This document shows, piece by piece, positions 34,420-43,156 of a stretch of 64,000 nucleotides of DNA. The stretch is taken from the NCBI RefSeq assembly GCF_001724135.1, contig NZ_MEDS01000009.1, positions 1 through 64,000 of the forward strand. The letters are read 5' to 3'. The stretch is from Comamonas sp. SCN 65-56 (GTDB lineage Bacteria; Pseudomonadota; Gammaproteobacteria; Burkholderiales; Burkholderiaceae_C). Within the stretch, counting starts at the first letter, position 1, and every line of letters starts with the position of its first letter. Made by a program: the position numbers and the translations under genes. Under the pieces are notes generated by a model. That model was not told the origin of the DNA and did not search any database. It saw only the letters and a list, made by a program, of their open reading frames with translations.

Positions 34420-35319
34420 TCATGCGCCACGGCGCCCCGCACGCGTGAACAGATAGATGCCCGCCAGCACCAGCACCGTCCCGGCCACCATCCAGGCGGT
34501 GATGGTCTCGCCCAGCAGCCAGGCGGCGAGCACGATGGTGGAGAGCGGCCCGATCATGCCGGTCTGCGCCGTCAGCGCCGCGCCGATGCGCTCGATCGCC
34601 AGCATCACCAACAGCACCGGCACCGCGGTGCAAGCGGTGGCGTTGAGCACCGAGAGCCAGATCACCTCGGGCGCCACCAGCGCCGCCGAAAGCGGACGCA
34701 TCAGCAGAAACTGCAGCACGCAGCAGACACAGGCCACGCTGGTGGCAAGCCCCACCAGCCGCAACGCGCCGACACGGCGCACCATCTCGCCGCTCCAGAC
34801 CAGATAGAACGCATAGCTCGCCGCGCTGCCAAACACCAGCAGCACGCCCCAGGCGGTGTTGCCGCTGCGCTGGCCCCAGGCCTCCATGCCAAAGACCAGA
34901 GCCACACCGCAGTAGCTCAGCAGCATGGCCGCGACCTGCCTGCGCTGCATGCGCTGGCCATACAGCAGCCAGCCCAGCAGCACCACCAGCGTCGGGTTGA
35001 GATACAGGATCAGGCGCTCCAGCCCGGCGGTGATCCAAGCCAGGCCGGCGAAATCCAGAAAACTGGCGAGGTAGTAACCACAGACCCCCAGCGCCACGAT
35101 GCCGCGCCAGTCACGCCCCGACAGGCCCGACTGCCCGCGGCCGGCCCACCAGGCCATCACGAGAAAGATGGGTAGCGCGAACAGCATGCGGTACATCAGC
35201 AGCGTGACCGCATCCACGCCATAGCGGTACGCGAGCTTGACGATCACCGCCTTGCCGCTGAACGCGACCGCACCGAGCGCCGCAAGCACCAGACCCACGG
35301 TGGGATTGGCCGCGCCCAT
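34420..35319 (-). CDS. EamA/DMT family transporter
   Basis: Ten-helix drug/metabolite transporter made of two EamA halves. The first half contains GAVAFSGKAVIVKLAYRYGVDAVTLLMYRML and ERLILYLNPTLVVLLGWLLYGQ; the second contains the mirrored TAVPVLLVMLAIERIGAALTAQTGMIGPLSTIVLAAWLLGE. The substrate is unknown; relatives export amino acids or metabolites. From the ATG at 35319 (MGAANPTVGLVL) it has about 299 residues. A start at 35385 would add 22 residues without a clear Shine-Dalgarno sequence. It is divergent from the unrecognised gene at 35504. Confidence 0.87.
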   Translation of the reverse strand: MGAANPTVGLVLAALGAVAFSGKAVIVKLAYRYGVDAVTLLMYRMLFALPIFLVMAWWAGRGQSGLSGRDWRGIVALGVCGYYLASFLDFAGLAWITAGLERLILYLNPTLVVLLGWLLYGQRMQRRQVAAMLLSYCGVALVFGMEAWGQRSGNTAWGVLLVFGSAASYAFYLVWSGEMVRRVGALRLVGLATSVACVCCVLQFLLMRPLSAALVAPEVIWLSVLNATACTAVPVLLVMLAIERIGAALTAQTGMIGPLSTIVLAAWLLGETITAWMVAGTVLVLAGIYLFTRAGRRGA

Positions 35320-35453
35320 GCCCACCGTGTCAGCAAGTTTCACCGTGCCACCAACCGCTGCCGCAGTTCGCAACGCGACACTCATGACAAAAAACTGACA
35401 TGGAAACAGCACCCTTTTCAAGCCATCCGAACTCGGCAAACGCTGCAGTATTG

Positions 35454-35469
35454 CACCCGGAGACGGGTG
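35454..35469 (+). other. Hairpin with GNRA tetraloop before the gene at 35504
   Basis: CACCCG and CGGGTG are perfect 6-base arms around GAGA, a GNRA tetraloop. It lies 34 bases before the start codon and would sit in the 5' leader of that transcript. The function is unknown. Confidence 0.4.
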
Positions 35470-35503
35470 TGGCCGCCTCCCCGTCGAAAGAGAGTGTCGC
35501 GTC

Positions 35504-36403
35504 ATGTTGGATGTCTCCAAAACTACCTCGCTGCTGCAATCGCTTGGCGTCAACGCCTCCACTGCCAACCAGGCAGCGCAGCGCACCGTACAGGCCGCCA
35601 ATACCTATGCGCTGAGCTTTCTGCAAGAACTGCACGACGCACTGCAGGCCGTCTCAGGCAACGCGACCAGCGTCAGCACCCCCACTAGCACCAGCACCCC
35701 TGCCAACGCCGGCGCCTCGGTCACTCTCTCGACCGTGGATCTGGACCGATCGACGGCAACGCAGGGCACCACAACCACCACGGACACCACCGCACAGGCG
35801 CCTAGCTCAGACGCCAAACCACCGTTTGACAACTTGGAGGAGTTTCGCGAATGGGAAAAGGGGCTGGGCAAGGCGCCACTCGCACCCGGCTACCAAGCAC
35901 CGGACTACCTGCGTTTCATTAGCCTGGCGATGCAAGGTGGCGACCAGGACGCCTTCAAGCGCTACGTTTTCTTCAAGAACAACCCGCAGTACGCGCAGGA
36001 TTACGAAGCCATACGCAACGGCCAACTGTCCAAGTTCCCCACCGATGGCTCCACCGTCATTCGCACAGATCTCTCCAAGCTGCCTACGGACGTCGCCGAC
36101 TACTACCGCAAGAATCCCGCCGCCTTGCGCGCGGCGGAAGGCTTTTCAATGGATCCAACGCTGTACAAGATGCAGATGGACGGCACCTTGGAGCGCAACA
36201 GCGATCCCTCTTGGCTGATGACCCACCAGTGGACACCCAACGGCATCGTGGAGCGCGACCACAGCGCCGGCTCCAATCCGCGATTCATCGGCCTGGACGG
36301 CAAAGGTGCCGACAATTACAAGCTCGCCACTTACGACAACGGTCTGCTGGTAGATATCGACGGTCGGCGCTACGACCCGGTCACGGGAACGGAGCAAGTC
36401 TGA
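35504..36403 (+). CDS. Unrecognised protein with Thr/Ser-rich linker
   Basis: I do not recognise this 299-residue protein. It begins MLDVSKTTSLLQSLGVNAST, with a helical N-terminal region and no evident signal peptide or membrane helix. A linker of about 60 residues very rich in Thr, Ser and Ala follows (residues 50-105). The C-terminal two-thirds looks globular: a helical segment (NLEEFREWEKGLGKAPLAPG, then ISLAMQGGDQDAFKRYVFFKNNP), and a strand-rich tail with GRRYDPVTGTEQV. Acidic residues and tyrosines are frequent. It has its own leader hairpin and terminator, so it is probably a single-gene transcript. GAAAGAGAG precedes the ATG. Confidence 0.75.
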   Translation: MLDVSKTTSLLQSLGVNASTANQAAQRTVQAANTYALSFLQELHDALQAVSGNATSVSTPTSTSTPANAGASVTLSTVDLDRSTATQGTTTTTDTTAQAPSSDAKPPFDNLEEFREWEKGLGKAPLAPGYQAPDYLRFISLAMQGGDQDAFKRYVFFKNNPQYAQDYEAIRNGQLSKFPTDGSTVIRTDLSKLPTDVADYYRKNPAALRAAEGFSMDPTLYKMQMDGTLERNSDPSWLMTHQWTPNGIVERDHSAGSNPRFIGLDGKGADNYKLATYDNGLLVDIDGRRYDPVTGTEQV

Positions 36404-36464
36404 GCACCCGCTGTCATCATGCACATGCGACGGGCCTGAACGCCCACGGAATCAGTCTTGCGAG

Positions 36465-36486
36465 AACACGGATCTCCGTGTTTCTT
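36465..36486 (+). terminator. Rho-independent terminator after the gene at 35504
   Basis: AACACGG (36465-36471) and CCGTGTT (36476-36482) pair around an ATCT loop and are followed by TCTT. It lies about 60 bases after the stop codon. The T-run is short. Confidence 0.6.
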
Positions 36487-36546
36487 GGCAATCAATTGAC
36501 CACTCGGCGCTTTCAATACTGGATTGACAGGCGTTTCGGCCCATGT

Positions 36547-37845
36547 TCAGTGCATGCCTGTGAACAGTCTGCGGTGCATGCGCCGCAGCGACCACCAGAC
36601 GCCCAGCGCCACCACGGGAATCGCCACCGCTGCCGTCGATTCCGGCGACCACGGCCAGCCGAGCTTCTGCGCGCCCTTGGCCAGATAGCTCACCAGTCCA
36701 ACGACGTAATAGGTGATGGCCGCTACCGACAAGCCCTCGACCGTCGACTGCAGGCGCAACTGCATGTCCTGGCGCTGGTTCATGCTGGCCAGGAGCTGCT
36801 GCGTGCCCTGCTCCTGCGCAATTTCCACCCGGGTACGCAACAAGTTGCTGACGCGTGAAACGCGCTCCGAGAGCGCGTTCTGGCGGCGCACCGCCCATTC
36901 GCAGGTACTGCGCGCCGGGCTCAGGCGCCGGTCCATGAATTCGCCAATGGTCTGCAGATTGCGCAGCCGCGCTTCGCCGATGTCGCGGATGCGTCGGTCC
37001 ACCAGCTCGAAGTAAGCGCTGCTGGCCGAAAACCGCGCGTGCGTGGCGGCATAGAGGCTTTCCACCTGCCCCGCCAGGCGCGTGAGGCGATCGAGCAGCT
37101 GCGGCTCGGCATCGCGTTCGGCCACGCGTATGGCTTCTGCCAACGCCGCCAGCTCCCGCTCTGCCTGCGCCAGCGCTTCCCCGGCCTGACGCGCCACGGG
37201 CAGGCCCATGAGCGCCGTCATGCGGTAGGTTTCGATCTCCAGCAGCCGCTGCACCGATCGCCCCACGCGCCGCGGCGACATCGCGCCCGCCAGCAGCACC
37301 ATGCGCGAGCTGCCGTCGGCCTGCAGCGCAAAATCGGTGAAAACCTGCGCATGCCCCTCGGCGATCGAGGAGGCCACCAGGGTGTCCTCACGCAGCACAT
37401 GCGCCAGTAGCGCGCTGTCGGGCAGCGCGCCCATCGGCAGCACCCAGAGATTGAGCCGGCACAGGCACTGGCCCGGCAACGCTGCGAGCCACTCCCGCGG
37501 CACGGCCGCCAGCGCATCCGCTGGCTCCTGGTGGCCAAAGCCATCGGCCTGCAGCGGGGCGGAAAATGTCCAGCTGATGAACTCGGTGTGCAGTTCCCAA
37601 CGCAGATGGAACGTTCCCAGATCAGCGCGCAGATGCGTCATGCGCGCATCCGGTGGCGCCAGGTGGTTGTCGCGCAGCAGCGCCGCAAGGTGTTCGCGGC
37701 TCGCCTCACGCTGCGCCGCGTCGGCCCACATGACGACGTGCGAAATCGCCAGCGGCGGCGTCAGCGCCTCCGGCGGGCGGGCATGGATCTCGTTGTGCAG
37801 CGCAGTGCGCTGAGGGTGTGGGCTGGGCAGTGATGGTGCTGGCAT
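36547..37845 (-). CDS. DUF3422 family membrane protein
   Basis: A 432-residue protein of the DUF3422 family. It starts MPAPSLPSPHPQRTALHNEIHARPPEAL, and the LHNEIHARP motif is diagnostic. The middle is mostly helical with coiled-coil character (residues 230-380, rich in Glu, Arg and Ala). Two hydrophobic helices near the C-terminus (VAAITYYVVGLVSYLAKG and AVAIPVVALGVWWSL) anchor it in the membrane, with LRRMHRRLF at the end. Its function is unknown. GAGG lies six bases before the ATG at 37845; an ATG at 37851 is also in frame. It follows tctA on the same strand. Confidence 0.88.
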   Translation of the reverse strand: MPAPSLPSPHPQRTALHNEIHARPPEALTPPLAISHVVMWADAAQREASREHLAALLRDNHLAPPDARMTHLRADLGTFHLRWELHTEFISWTFSAPLQADGFGHQEPADALAAVPREWLAALPGQCLCRLNLWVLPMGALPDSALLAHVLREDTLVASSIAEGHAQVFTDFALQADGSSRMVLLAGAMSPRRVGRSVQRLLEIETYRMTALMGLPVARQAGEALAQAERELAALAEAIRVAERDAEPQLLDRLTRLAGQVESLYAATHARFSASSAYFELVDRRIRDIGEARLRNLQTIGEFMDRRLSPARSTCEWAVRRQNALSERVSRVSNLLRTRVEIAQEQGTQQLLASMNQRQDMQLRLQSTVEGLSVAAITYYVVGLVSYLAKGAQKLGWPWSPESTAAVAIPVVALGVWWSLRRMHRRLFTGMH

Positions 37846-37898
37846 GAACATCCTCGCAAGCCGGCGATTGTCAGGCCTCTGCCAACCGCTCCCGACCA

Positions 37899-39410
37899 TC
37901 AATCTTCGATGAACGCCTGCTTGCGCTTCTTGCCTATGGCCGGCACCATCACCGCCAGCACCATGATCGCTGCGGCCGCCAGCAGACTGGCGGAGATCGG
38001 CCGCGTCACCAGCACGCCCCAATCGCCGCGCGAGATCAGCAGCGCGCGGCGCAGGTTCTCTTCCATCATCGGCCCCAGGATCAGGCCCAGCAGCAGCGGC
38101 GGTGCCTCCAGCTCCAGCTTGTAGAACAGATAGCCGATCAGACCAAACAGCGCCAGCGTCCAGACGTCGAAAACGTTGTTGCTGTTGGTATAGGCCCCCA
38201 GCGCACAGAACAGCACGATGGAGGGGAACAACCAGCGGTAGGGTACGGTGAGCAGCTTGATCCAGATCCCCACCAGCGGCAGATTCAGGACGACCAGCAT
38301 CAGGTTGCCAAGCCACATCGAAGCCACCAGCCCCCAGAACAGCTCCGGGTTGCTCGTCATCACCTGCGGCCCGGGCTGGACGTTGTGGATGGTCATCGCA
38401 CCGATCATCAGCGCCATCACCGGGTTGGGCGGGATGCCCAGCGTCAGCATGGGAATGAACGATGCCTGCGCGCCCGCGTTGTTGGCCGACTCGGGCGCCG
38501 CCACGCCACGGATGTTGCCCTGGCCAAAGGGCAGCTCGCCTTCGCGCAACCGGGTTTTTTTCTCGATCGAATAGGCGGCAAACGAGGACAGCACCGCGCC
38601 GCCGCCCGGCAGTACGCCGAGCACGCAGCCCAGCGAGGTGCCGCGCAGCATGGCCGGCAGCATGCGGCGAAAGTCCTCGCGCGTGGGCATGAGGCCGTTG
38701 ACCTTGGTGGCAAAGACCTCGCGGTGCTCGGGCGGGCGCGAGAGGTTGGCGATGATCTCGCCATAGCCGAAGATGCCCATCGCAATCGGCACGAAGTCCA
38801 CCCCGTCAAAAAGCTCTGGAATGCCGAAGGCAAAACGCACCGTGCCTGAATTCACGTCGGTGCCGACCAGGCCCAGCATCAGGCCGATCACCACCATGCC
38901 GATCGCCTTGAGCAGCGAACCCGAGGCCAGCACCACCGCGCCGATCATGCCCAGCACCAGCAGCGAAAAATATTCGGCCGGGCCGAACTTGAATGCCACC
39001 TCGGTCAGTGGCGGCGCGAACGCCGCCAGCATCACCGTGCCCACGCAGCCAGCGATGAAGGAGCCGATGGCCGCCGATGCCAGCGCCGGCCCGGCGCGGC
39101 CGCGGCGGGCCATCTGGTAGCCATCGATCGTCGTCACCACCGACGACACCTCGCCCGGCAGGTTCACGAGGATGGCCGTGGTGGAACCGCCATATTGCGC
39201 GCCATAGTAGATGCCAGCCAGCATGATGAGCGCTGCCACCGGTGGCAACGCGTAGGTGATGGGCAGCAGCATGGCGATGGTCGCCAGCGGCCCGATGCCG
39301 GGCAGCACGCCGATCAGCGTACCGAGAAAGCAGCCAGCGAAGCAATACGCCAGATTCTGCCAGGTGAGCGCAATCGCAAACCCGGTGGCGAGGTGGCCAA
39401 ATACATCCAT
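37899..39410 (-). CDS. tctA: Tripartite tricarboxylate transporter large permease TctA
   Basis: Large membrane subunit (503 residues, about twelve helices) of a TTT-family secondary importer for citrate-like carboxylates. Family segments include GTLIGVLPGIGPLATIAMLLPITY, IYYGAQYGGSTTAILVNLPGEVSSVVTTIDGYQMARRG and SFIPMLTLGIPPNPVMALMIGAM. It starts MDVFGHLATGFA, 18 bases after tctB. The periplasmic binding protein TctC that selects the substrate is not in the window, so the substrate is open. DUF3422 follows on the strand. Confidence 0.95.
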   Translation of the reverse strand: MDVFGHLATGFAIALTWQNLAYCFAGCFLGTLIGVLPGIGPLATIAMLLPITYALPPVAALIMLAGIYYGAQYGGSTTAILVNLPGEVSSVVTTIDGYQMARRGRAGPALASAAIGSFIAGCVGTVMLAAFAPPLTEVAFKFGPAEYFSLLVLGMIGAVVLASGSLLKAIGMVVIGLMLGLVGTDVNSGTVRFAFGIPELFDGVDFVPIAMGIFGYGEIIANLSRPPEHREVFATKVNGLMPTREDFRRMLPAMLRGTSLGCVLGVLPGGGAVLSSFAAYSIEKKTRLREGELPFGQGNIRGVAAPESANNAGAQASFIPMLTLGIPPNPVMALMIGAMTIHNVQPGPQVMTSNPELFWGLVASMWLGNLMLVVLNLPLVGIWIKLLTVPYRWLFPSIVLFCALGAYTNSNNVFDVWTLALFGLIGYLFYKLELEAPPLLLGLILGPMMEENLRRALLISRGDWGVLVTRPISASLLAAAAIMVLAVMVPAIGKKRKQAFIED

Positions 39411-39428
39411 CGTGCGCCTCGTGCCGGC

Positions 39429-39917
39429 TCAGGCAGAGAGAAAGCCGGGCCACATCGGCAGCGGCATGCCCAGTGCCAGCACAAAGACCAGATAGCAGCC
39501 GAGCGCCAGCACGGTAGCCAGCAGCAGCGATTGCCTCAGGCTGAATTCATCGCCCGCCATGCTCGACACCACCGTCAGCCCGTAAATCGCCACCACCATG
39601 CCCAGGGCCGGTACATGCAGCGCAGGAAAACCCGCCAGCAACAGGCCGAACACCAGATTGCCACCCAGCACGAAGATGACCGGCTTCCAAGCCCAGGCAC
39701 CGAAGCGCCCACCGCCCTCAGTCTCTATCACCAGGGCCTTGAACAGGATGAGCACGCCGAGCACCGCCATCAGGATGCCCACCAGCAACGGGAAATACCC
39801 CGGGCCCATGGTCGCGGCCGTGCCCAGCGGGTACATCGTCGCGCCCCAGGAAAAGGCCGTGCCCAGCGCCAGGAACAACAGGCCCGCGAAAAAATCCTTC
39901 TCGTTCTTGATCTTCAC
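39429..39917 (-). CDS. tctB: Tripartite tricarboxylate transporter small subunit TctB
   Basis: Small membrane subunit of 162 residues with four predicted helices. It opens MKIKNEKDFFAGLLFLALGTAF and has the TctB pattern YPLGTAATMGPGYFPLLVGILMAVLG. The start is GTG at 39917, supported by AAGGAGA at a normal distance. It precedes tctA by 18 bases and follows the PilB/GspE-type gene by 74 bases. Confidence 0.92.
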   Translation of the reverse strand: MKIKNEKDFFAGLLFLALGTAFSWGATMYPLGTAATMGPGYFPLLVGILMAVLGVLILFKALVIETEGGGRFGAWAWKPVIFVLGGNLVFGLLLAGFPALHVPALGMVVAIYGLTVVSSMAGDEFSLRQSLLLATVLALGCYLVFVLALGMPLPMWPGFLSA

Positions 39918-39991
39918 CGATGTCTCCTTCTGGTGCCCGGGGTGGCGCGGCGCTCAGGCTGCGGCACACAGGCACAAAGGACAAGCAGAAT

Positions 39992-41788
39992 TCATTCCAG
40001 CGGCGGCGTGGTGGCCACCACCTCGTCCACCGTCGTCACGCCTTCCGCTGCGCGCAGGGCGCCTGCCAGGCGCAACTGGCGCATGCCGTCGCTCACCGCC
40101 TGGCGGCGCAGCGCGTCGATTGACGGGCTTTGCGAAATTTTCTCGCGCAGGCCTTCGGTCACGGTGAGCAGCTCATAGATGCCCATGCGCCCGCGAAAAC
40201 CCGTCATGCGGCACTCCACGCAGCCCACCGGGCGGTAGGCGCGATAGCCGCCGCTGAGCTTCCAGGGCTTGATGAGCTCGGCAATTTCCGCCGGGTCGGC
40301 TTCGCGGTCACGCCGTCGGCAATTGACGCACAGTGTGCGCACCAGGCGCTGCGCCAGCACACCCAGCAACGTGGCGTTGATCAGGTAATACGGCACACCG
40401 AGCTCCATCAGACGCGTGATCGCGCTGGGCGCGTCGTTGGTGTGCAGTGTGCTGAACACCAGGTGGCCGGTGAGCGCCGCCTGGATCGCCATCTCGGCGG
40501 TTTCCAGGTCGCGGATTTCGCCCACCATGATGATGTCCGGGTCCTGACGCATCAGCGCGCGCAGGCCCTCGGCAAAGGTGAAGTCGATCTGCGGTTGCAC
40601 CTGCGTCTGGTTGAAGCTCGCCTCGATCATCTCGATCGGGTCTTCGACGGTGCTGACGTTCACCTCTTCCGTCGCCACGCGCTTGAGCGTGGAGTACAAG
40701 GTCGTCGTTTTGCCTGATCCCGTCGGGCCCGTGACCAGAATCACGCCATGCGGTCGCCCTACCAGCTGCTGCCAGCGCTCGGCATCGTGCGGCGCGAAGC
40801 CCAGCGCATCCAGGTCCTTGACGGTGTTGTCCGGATCGAAAATGCGCATCACCATCTTCTCGCCGAAGGCCGTGGGCAAGGTGGAGAGGCGCATTTCCAC
40901 CTCTTCGCCACCGGGGTTGCGCGTCTTGATGCGGCCGTCTTGCGGGCGGCGCTTTTCGACCACGTCCATGCGCCCGAGCAGCTTGATGCGCGCCACCATC
41001 GCGTTGAGCACGCCGATCGGGATCTGGTAGACCGTGTGCAACACGCCGTCGATGCGAAAGCGGATCACGCCCTGCTCGCGCCGCGGCTCCATGTGGATGT
41101 CGCTGGCGCGCTGGTCGAACGCGTACTGCCAGAGCCAGTCGACCACGCGGACCACGCCCTGGTCGTTGGCGTCCAGCTGCTTGTTGTTGCGCCCCAGCTC
41201 GACGAGCTGCTCGAAACTGCTGCCGCCGGCATTGCCACCACTTTTTTGCGCTGCACGCACCGACTTGGCAAGCGCATAGAACTCGGCGGTATAGCGCTTG
41301 ATATCCTCCGGGTTTGATAGCACGCGGCGCACGCTGCGCTTGGTCTGGCGCTCTACTTCACCGACCCAATCGGCGATGAAGGGCTCGGCCGTGGCAACGA
41401 CGATCTCGCTATTGGAAACCTGCACCGGCAGGATCTTGTGGCGCTCGGCGTAGCTCGCGCTCATGGCCTCGGCCACACGCCCCGCGTCCACCTTGAGCGG
41501 ATCGATGCGCAAAAACGGCAGGCCGCAGCGCGGCGCGATGGTCTCGGTCAGCAACTCGGTGCCCAGCCGCTTGCCGTCGCTCTCGCGCGCCATGGCGACG
41601 CTGGCCAGGCGCACCAGCGGGTGCTGGCTGCTCTCGGCGCTGGAGCAGCGCTCGATCGTGCGCTCGGCTTGCGCGGCGGAGATCACGCCATCCTCGCGCA
41701 GCCATTCGACGATCTGGCGCCACTGCAGCGGGCCATGAGCGCTGGCGCGATGAGGTGCAGGATGCGGGGCGGCGGAGGCGGATGTCAT
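39992..41788 (-). CDS. PilB/GspE-type secretion ATPase, orphan
   Basis: Hexameric ATPase of type II secretion or type IV pilus assembly. The N1/T2SSE-N domain covers roughly residues 20-160 (LGTELLTETIAPRCGLPFLRID). The C-terminal motor has Walker A GPTGSGKTTTLYS, the Asp box and Walker B (DPDIIMVGEIRDLETAEMAIQAALTGH), the His box (STLHTNDA) and a CxxC zinc motif pair (CVNC, CVEC). The ATG at 41788 gives 598 residues; an upstream start at 41806 adds six. No pilin, PilC or other secretion gene is adjacent, so its partner machine must be encoded elsewhere. Confidence 0.93.
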   Translation of the reverse strand: MTSASAAPHPAPHRASAHGPLQWRQIVEWLREDGVISAAQAERTIERCSSAESSQHPLVRLASVAMARESDGKRLGTELLTETIAPRCGLPFLRIDPLKVDAGRVAEAMSASYAERHKILPVQVSNSEIVVATAEPFIADWVGEVERQTKRSVRRVLSNPEDIKRYTAEFYALAKSVRAAQKSGGNAGGSSFEQLVELGRNNKQLDANDQGVVRVVDWLWQYAFDQRASDIHMEPRREQGVIRFRIDGVLHTVYQIPIGVLNAMVARIKLLGRMDVVEKRRPQDGRIKTRNPGGEEVEMRLSTLPTAFGEKMVMRIFDPDNTVKDLDALGFAPHDAERWQQLVGRPHGVILVTGPTGSGKTTTLYSTLKRVATEEVNVSTVEDPIEMIEASFNQTQVQPQIDFTFAEGLRALMRQDPDIIMVGEIRDLETAEMAIQAALTGHLVFSTLHTNDAPSAITRLMELGVPYYLINATLLGVLAQRLVRTLCVNCRRRDREADPAEIAELIKPWKLSGGYRAYRPVGCVECRMTGFRGRMGIYELLTVTEGLREKISQSPSIDALRRQAVSDGMRQLRLAGALRAAEGVTTVDEVVATTPPLE

Positions 41789-41809
41789 GGCGCTATGGTG
41801 CCGCAAAAA

Positions 41810-42571
41810 TCAATCGGCGACGGGTTTGAAACTGCGCAACCACTTGCGCGCAGGCAAACCCCAGCGCTCTTCGATCCCGGCCGCACGCTCGAGCAGCAGT
41901 GCCCGCCTGGGCCGCGAGGGCGTGCGCTGCGCGAGCACGATGGTGTTGCCCTCGCGCGTCGGCTTGAAGGCCCAGACGGCCTCTTGACCAAACGCCTCGG
42001 CGATGCGCGCGACGCTTTGCTCATAGTGGTTCGTTCGGCCAAACAGGTTCACCGTCATGCATCCCTCATCCGTCAACACCGCACGGGCGTCACGGTAGAA
42101 GTCCACGCTGTCGAGCACCGGCGCGGCTGCATCGTCGTCGTACATGTCCACGGCCAGTGCGTCTATCGTTGCCAGATGCCCGACCTGGCGGATCTCGGTA
42201 CCGGCATCGCCCTGCACCACTGCCATGCGCGGTCCGTCGGGCGGCAGCTTGAACCAGCTGCGGCAGACATGAACCACCTGCGGATTGAGCTCCACTGCCG
42301 TGGTGCGCATGCGCAGCTTCTTCCAGCAGAACTTGGTGATGGCGCCCGCGCCCAGACCGAGCTGCATCGCGCGGCGTTTTGCAACGCTGTCAGGCTCGAC
42401 GAACAGCAGCCAGGCCATCATGCGCTGCACGTATTCGAGCGCGATGTCGTACGGAGCGTCGACGCGCATTGCGCCTTGCACCCACGGCGTGGCCAGGTGC
42501 AGATAGCGCAGCTCGCCATCGTCGGAAATGTTCACCTCGGGCAGCTGCAGCGAGCGTTTGGCTGGAGACAT
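41810..42571 (-). CDS. Spermidine-synthase-like methyltransferase-fold protein
   Basis: A 253-residue protein with the spermidine synthase fold: AMQLGLGAGAITKFCWKKL is the nucleotide-binding loop, TTAVELNPQVVHVCRSWF the acidic strand, and DALAVDMYDDDAAAPVLDSVDFYRDARAVL the catalytic-site region. The canonical polyamine-binding residues are not evident, and the N-terminal beta domain is short, so it is probably not a true SpeE. The start ATG at 42571 overlaps the stop of the DNA glycosylase gene (TGATG), which suggests translational coupling. An upstream start at 42634 is less likely. Confidence 0.8.
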   Translation of the reverse strand: MSPAKRSLQLPEVNISDDGELRYLHLATPWVQGAMRVDAPYDIALEYVQRMMAWLLFVEPDSVAKRRAMQLGLGAGAITKFCWKKLRMRTTAVELNPQVVHVCRSWFKLPPDGPRMAVVQGDAGTEIRQVGHLATIDALAVDMYDDDAAAPVLDSVDFYRDARAVLTDEGCMTVNLFGRTNHYEQSVARIAEAFGQEAVWAFKPTREGNTIVLAQRTPSRPRRALLLERAAGIEERWGLPARKWLRSFKPVAD

Positions 42572-43104
42572 CAGAGCAGATCCCATCGTCGAAAGGCCTC
42601 GCCCCAGGCTTCGCACTTGCGCGCAAAACTCCATGAGGCATTGGCCGGGCTGGTTGAAGGCAGGCGCAGCGATGCGACGGGTGCATCCGCCGCCAGCCCC
42701 ATGCTGGCGCGCACCTGCCTGGCGCGTGCAAAACTCTCCCCGCCATTGTGCGCAAGCCCGGCCAAGCGCGGCAGGCGCGCATGCAGCGCGGCAAAATCGT
42801 TGAGCCGTGCATTGCGTATGCTGGTATCGAGGCTGCCTTCGCGTTCACAGACGGCATACACGTCCCAAATCCCCAACCCGCGCGCCAGCACCCAGTCGCA
42901 TCGCGCCGCGTAGTCGTGTGCCGCAGGCAGGGGATACGCCGGCCAAAGCGCCGACAACAGTCGCCAGAACTGGTTCTGCGGATGGCCGTAGTACTGCTGC
43001 GCGCGCAGCGACGCCACGCCGGGAAAACTGCCGAGAATCAACACGCGCGTATGGGGGCTCACCAAGGGAGGCAGGCCGGTAAGGACGGATTCGGACGCCG
43101 ACAT
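42571..43104 (-). CDS. DNA-deoxyinosine glycosylase (UDG superfamily, family 6 type)
   Basis: Base-excision repair enzyme that removes hypoxanthine from DNA. It carries the superfamily motif near the N-terminus as ILGSFPGVASLRAQQYYGHPQNQFW, the pattern of the hypoxanthine-DNA glycosylase branch, and a C-terminal LPSTSPANAS motif equivalent to the HPSP loop. The ATG at 43104 (MSASESVLTG) gives 177 residues; a TTG three bases upstream is an alternative. It overlaps the downstream spermidine-synthase-like gene by one base. A nested inverted repeat separates it from the DUF1566 gene upstream. Confidence 0.88.
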   Translation of the reverse strand: MSASESVLTGLPPLVSPHTRVLILGSFPGVASLRAQQYYGHPQNQFWRLLSALWPAYPLPAAHDYAARCDWVLARGLGIWDVYAVCEREGSLDTSIRNARLNDFAALHARLPRLAGLAHNGGESFARARQVRASMGLAADAPVASLRLPSTSPANASWSFARKCEAWGEAFRRWDLL

Positions 43105-43105
43105 C

Positions 43106-43152
43106 AAGCGCCGTTTGTACTACGGAGGCGCGACGCCCCCTGAACGGCGCTT
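43106..43152. repeat. Nested inverted repeat between the DUF1566 and glycosylase genes
   Basis: AAGCGCCGTT (43106-43115) and AACGGCGCTT (43143-43152) are perfect 10-base arms. The 27 bases between contain GGCG and CGCC around CGA, a second small hairpin. No T-run follows on either strand, so it does not look like a standard terminator. Confidence 0.6.
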
Positions 43153-43156
43153 CGCT

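Noticed and set aside
35430-35453. Sigma-54 promoter before the gene at 35504
   Set aside because: GG and GC elements exist but the spacing is two bases short of the -24/-12 consensus.
35454-35469. Guanidine-type (mini-ykkC) riboswitch
   Set aside because: Only one hairpin is present and the loop is GAGA, not the paired ACGR loops of that class. The neighbouring EamA gene alone is not enough.
36491-36545. Fifth copy of the palindromic repeat after the gene at 35504
   Set aside because: Only GGCGCTTTC, ATACTGGAT and a GGCG remain in register; similarity is too weak to separate from chance.
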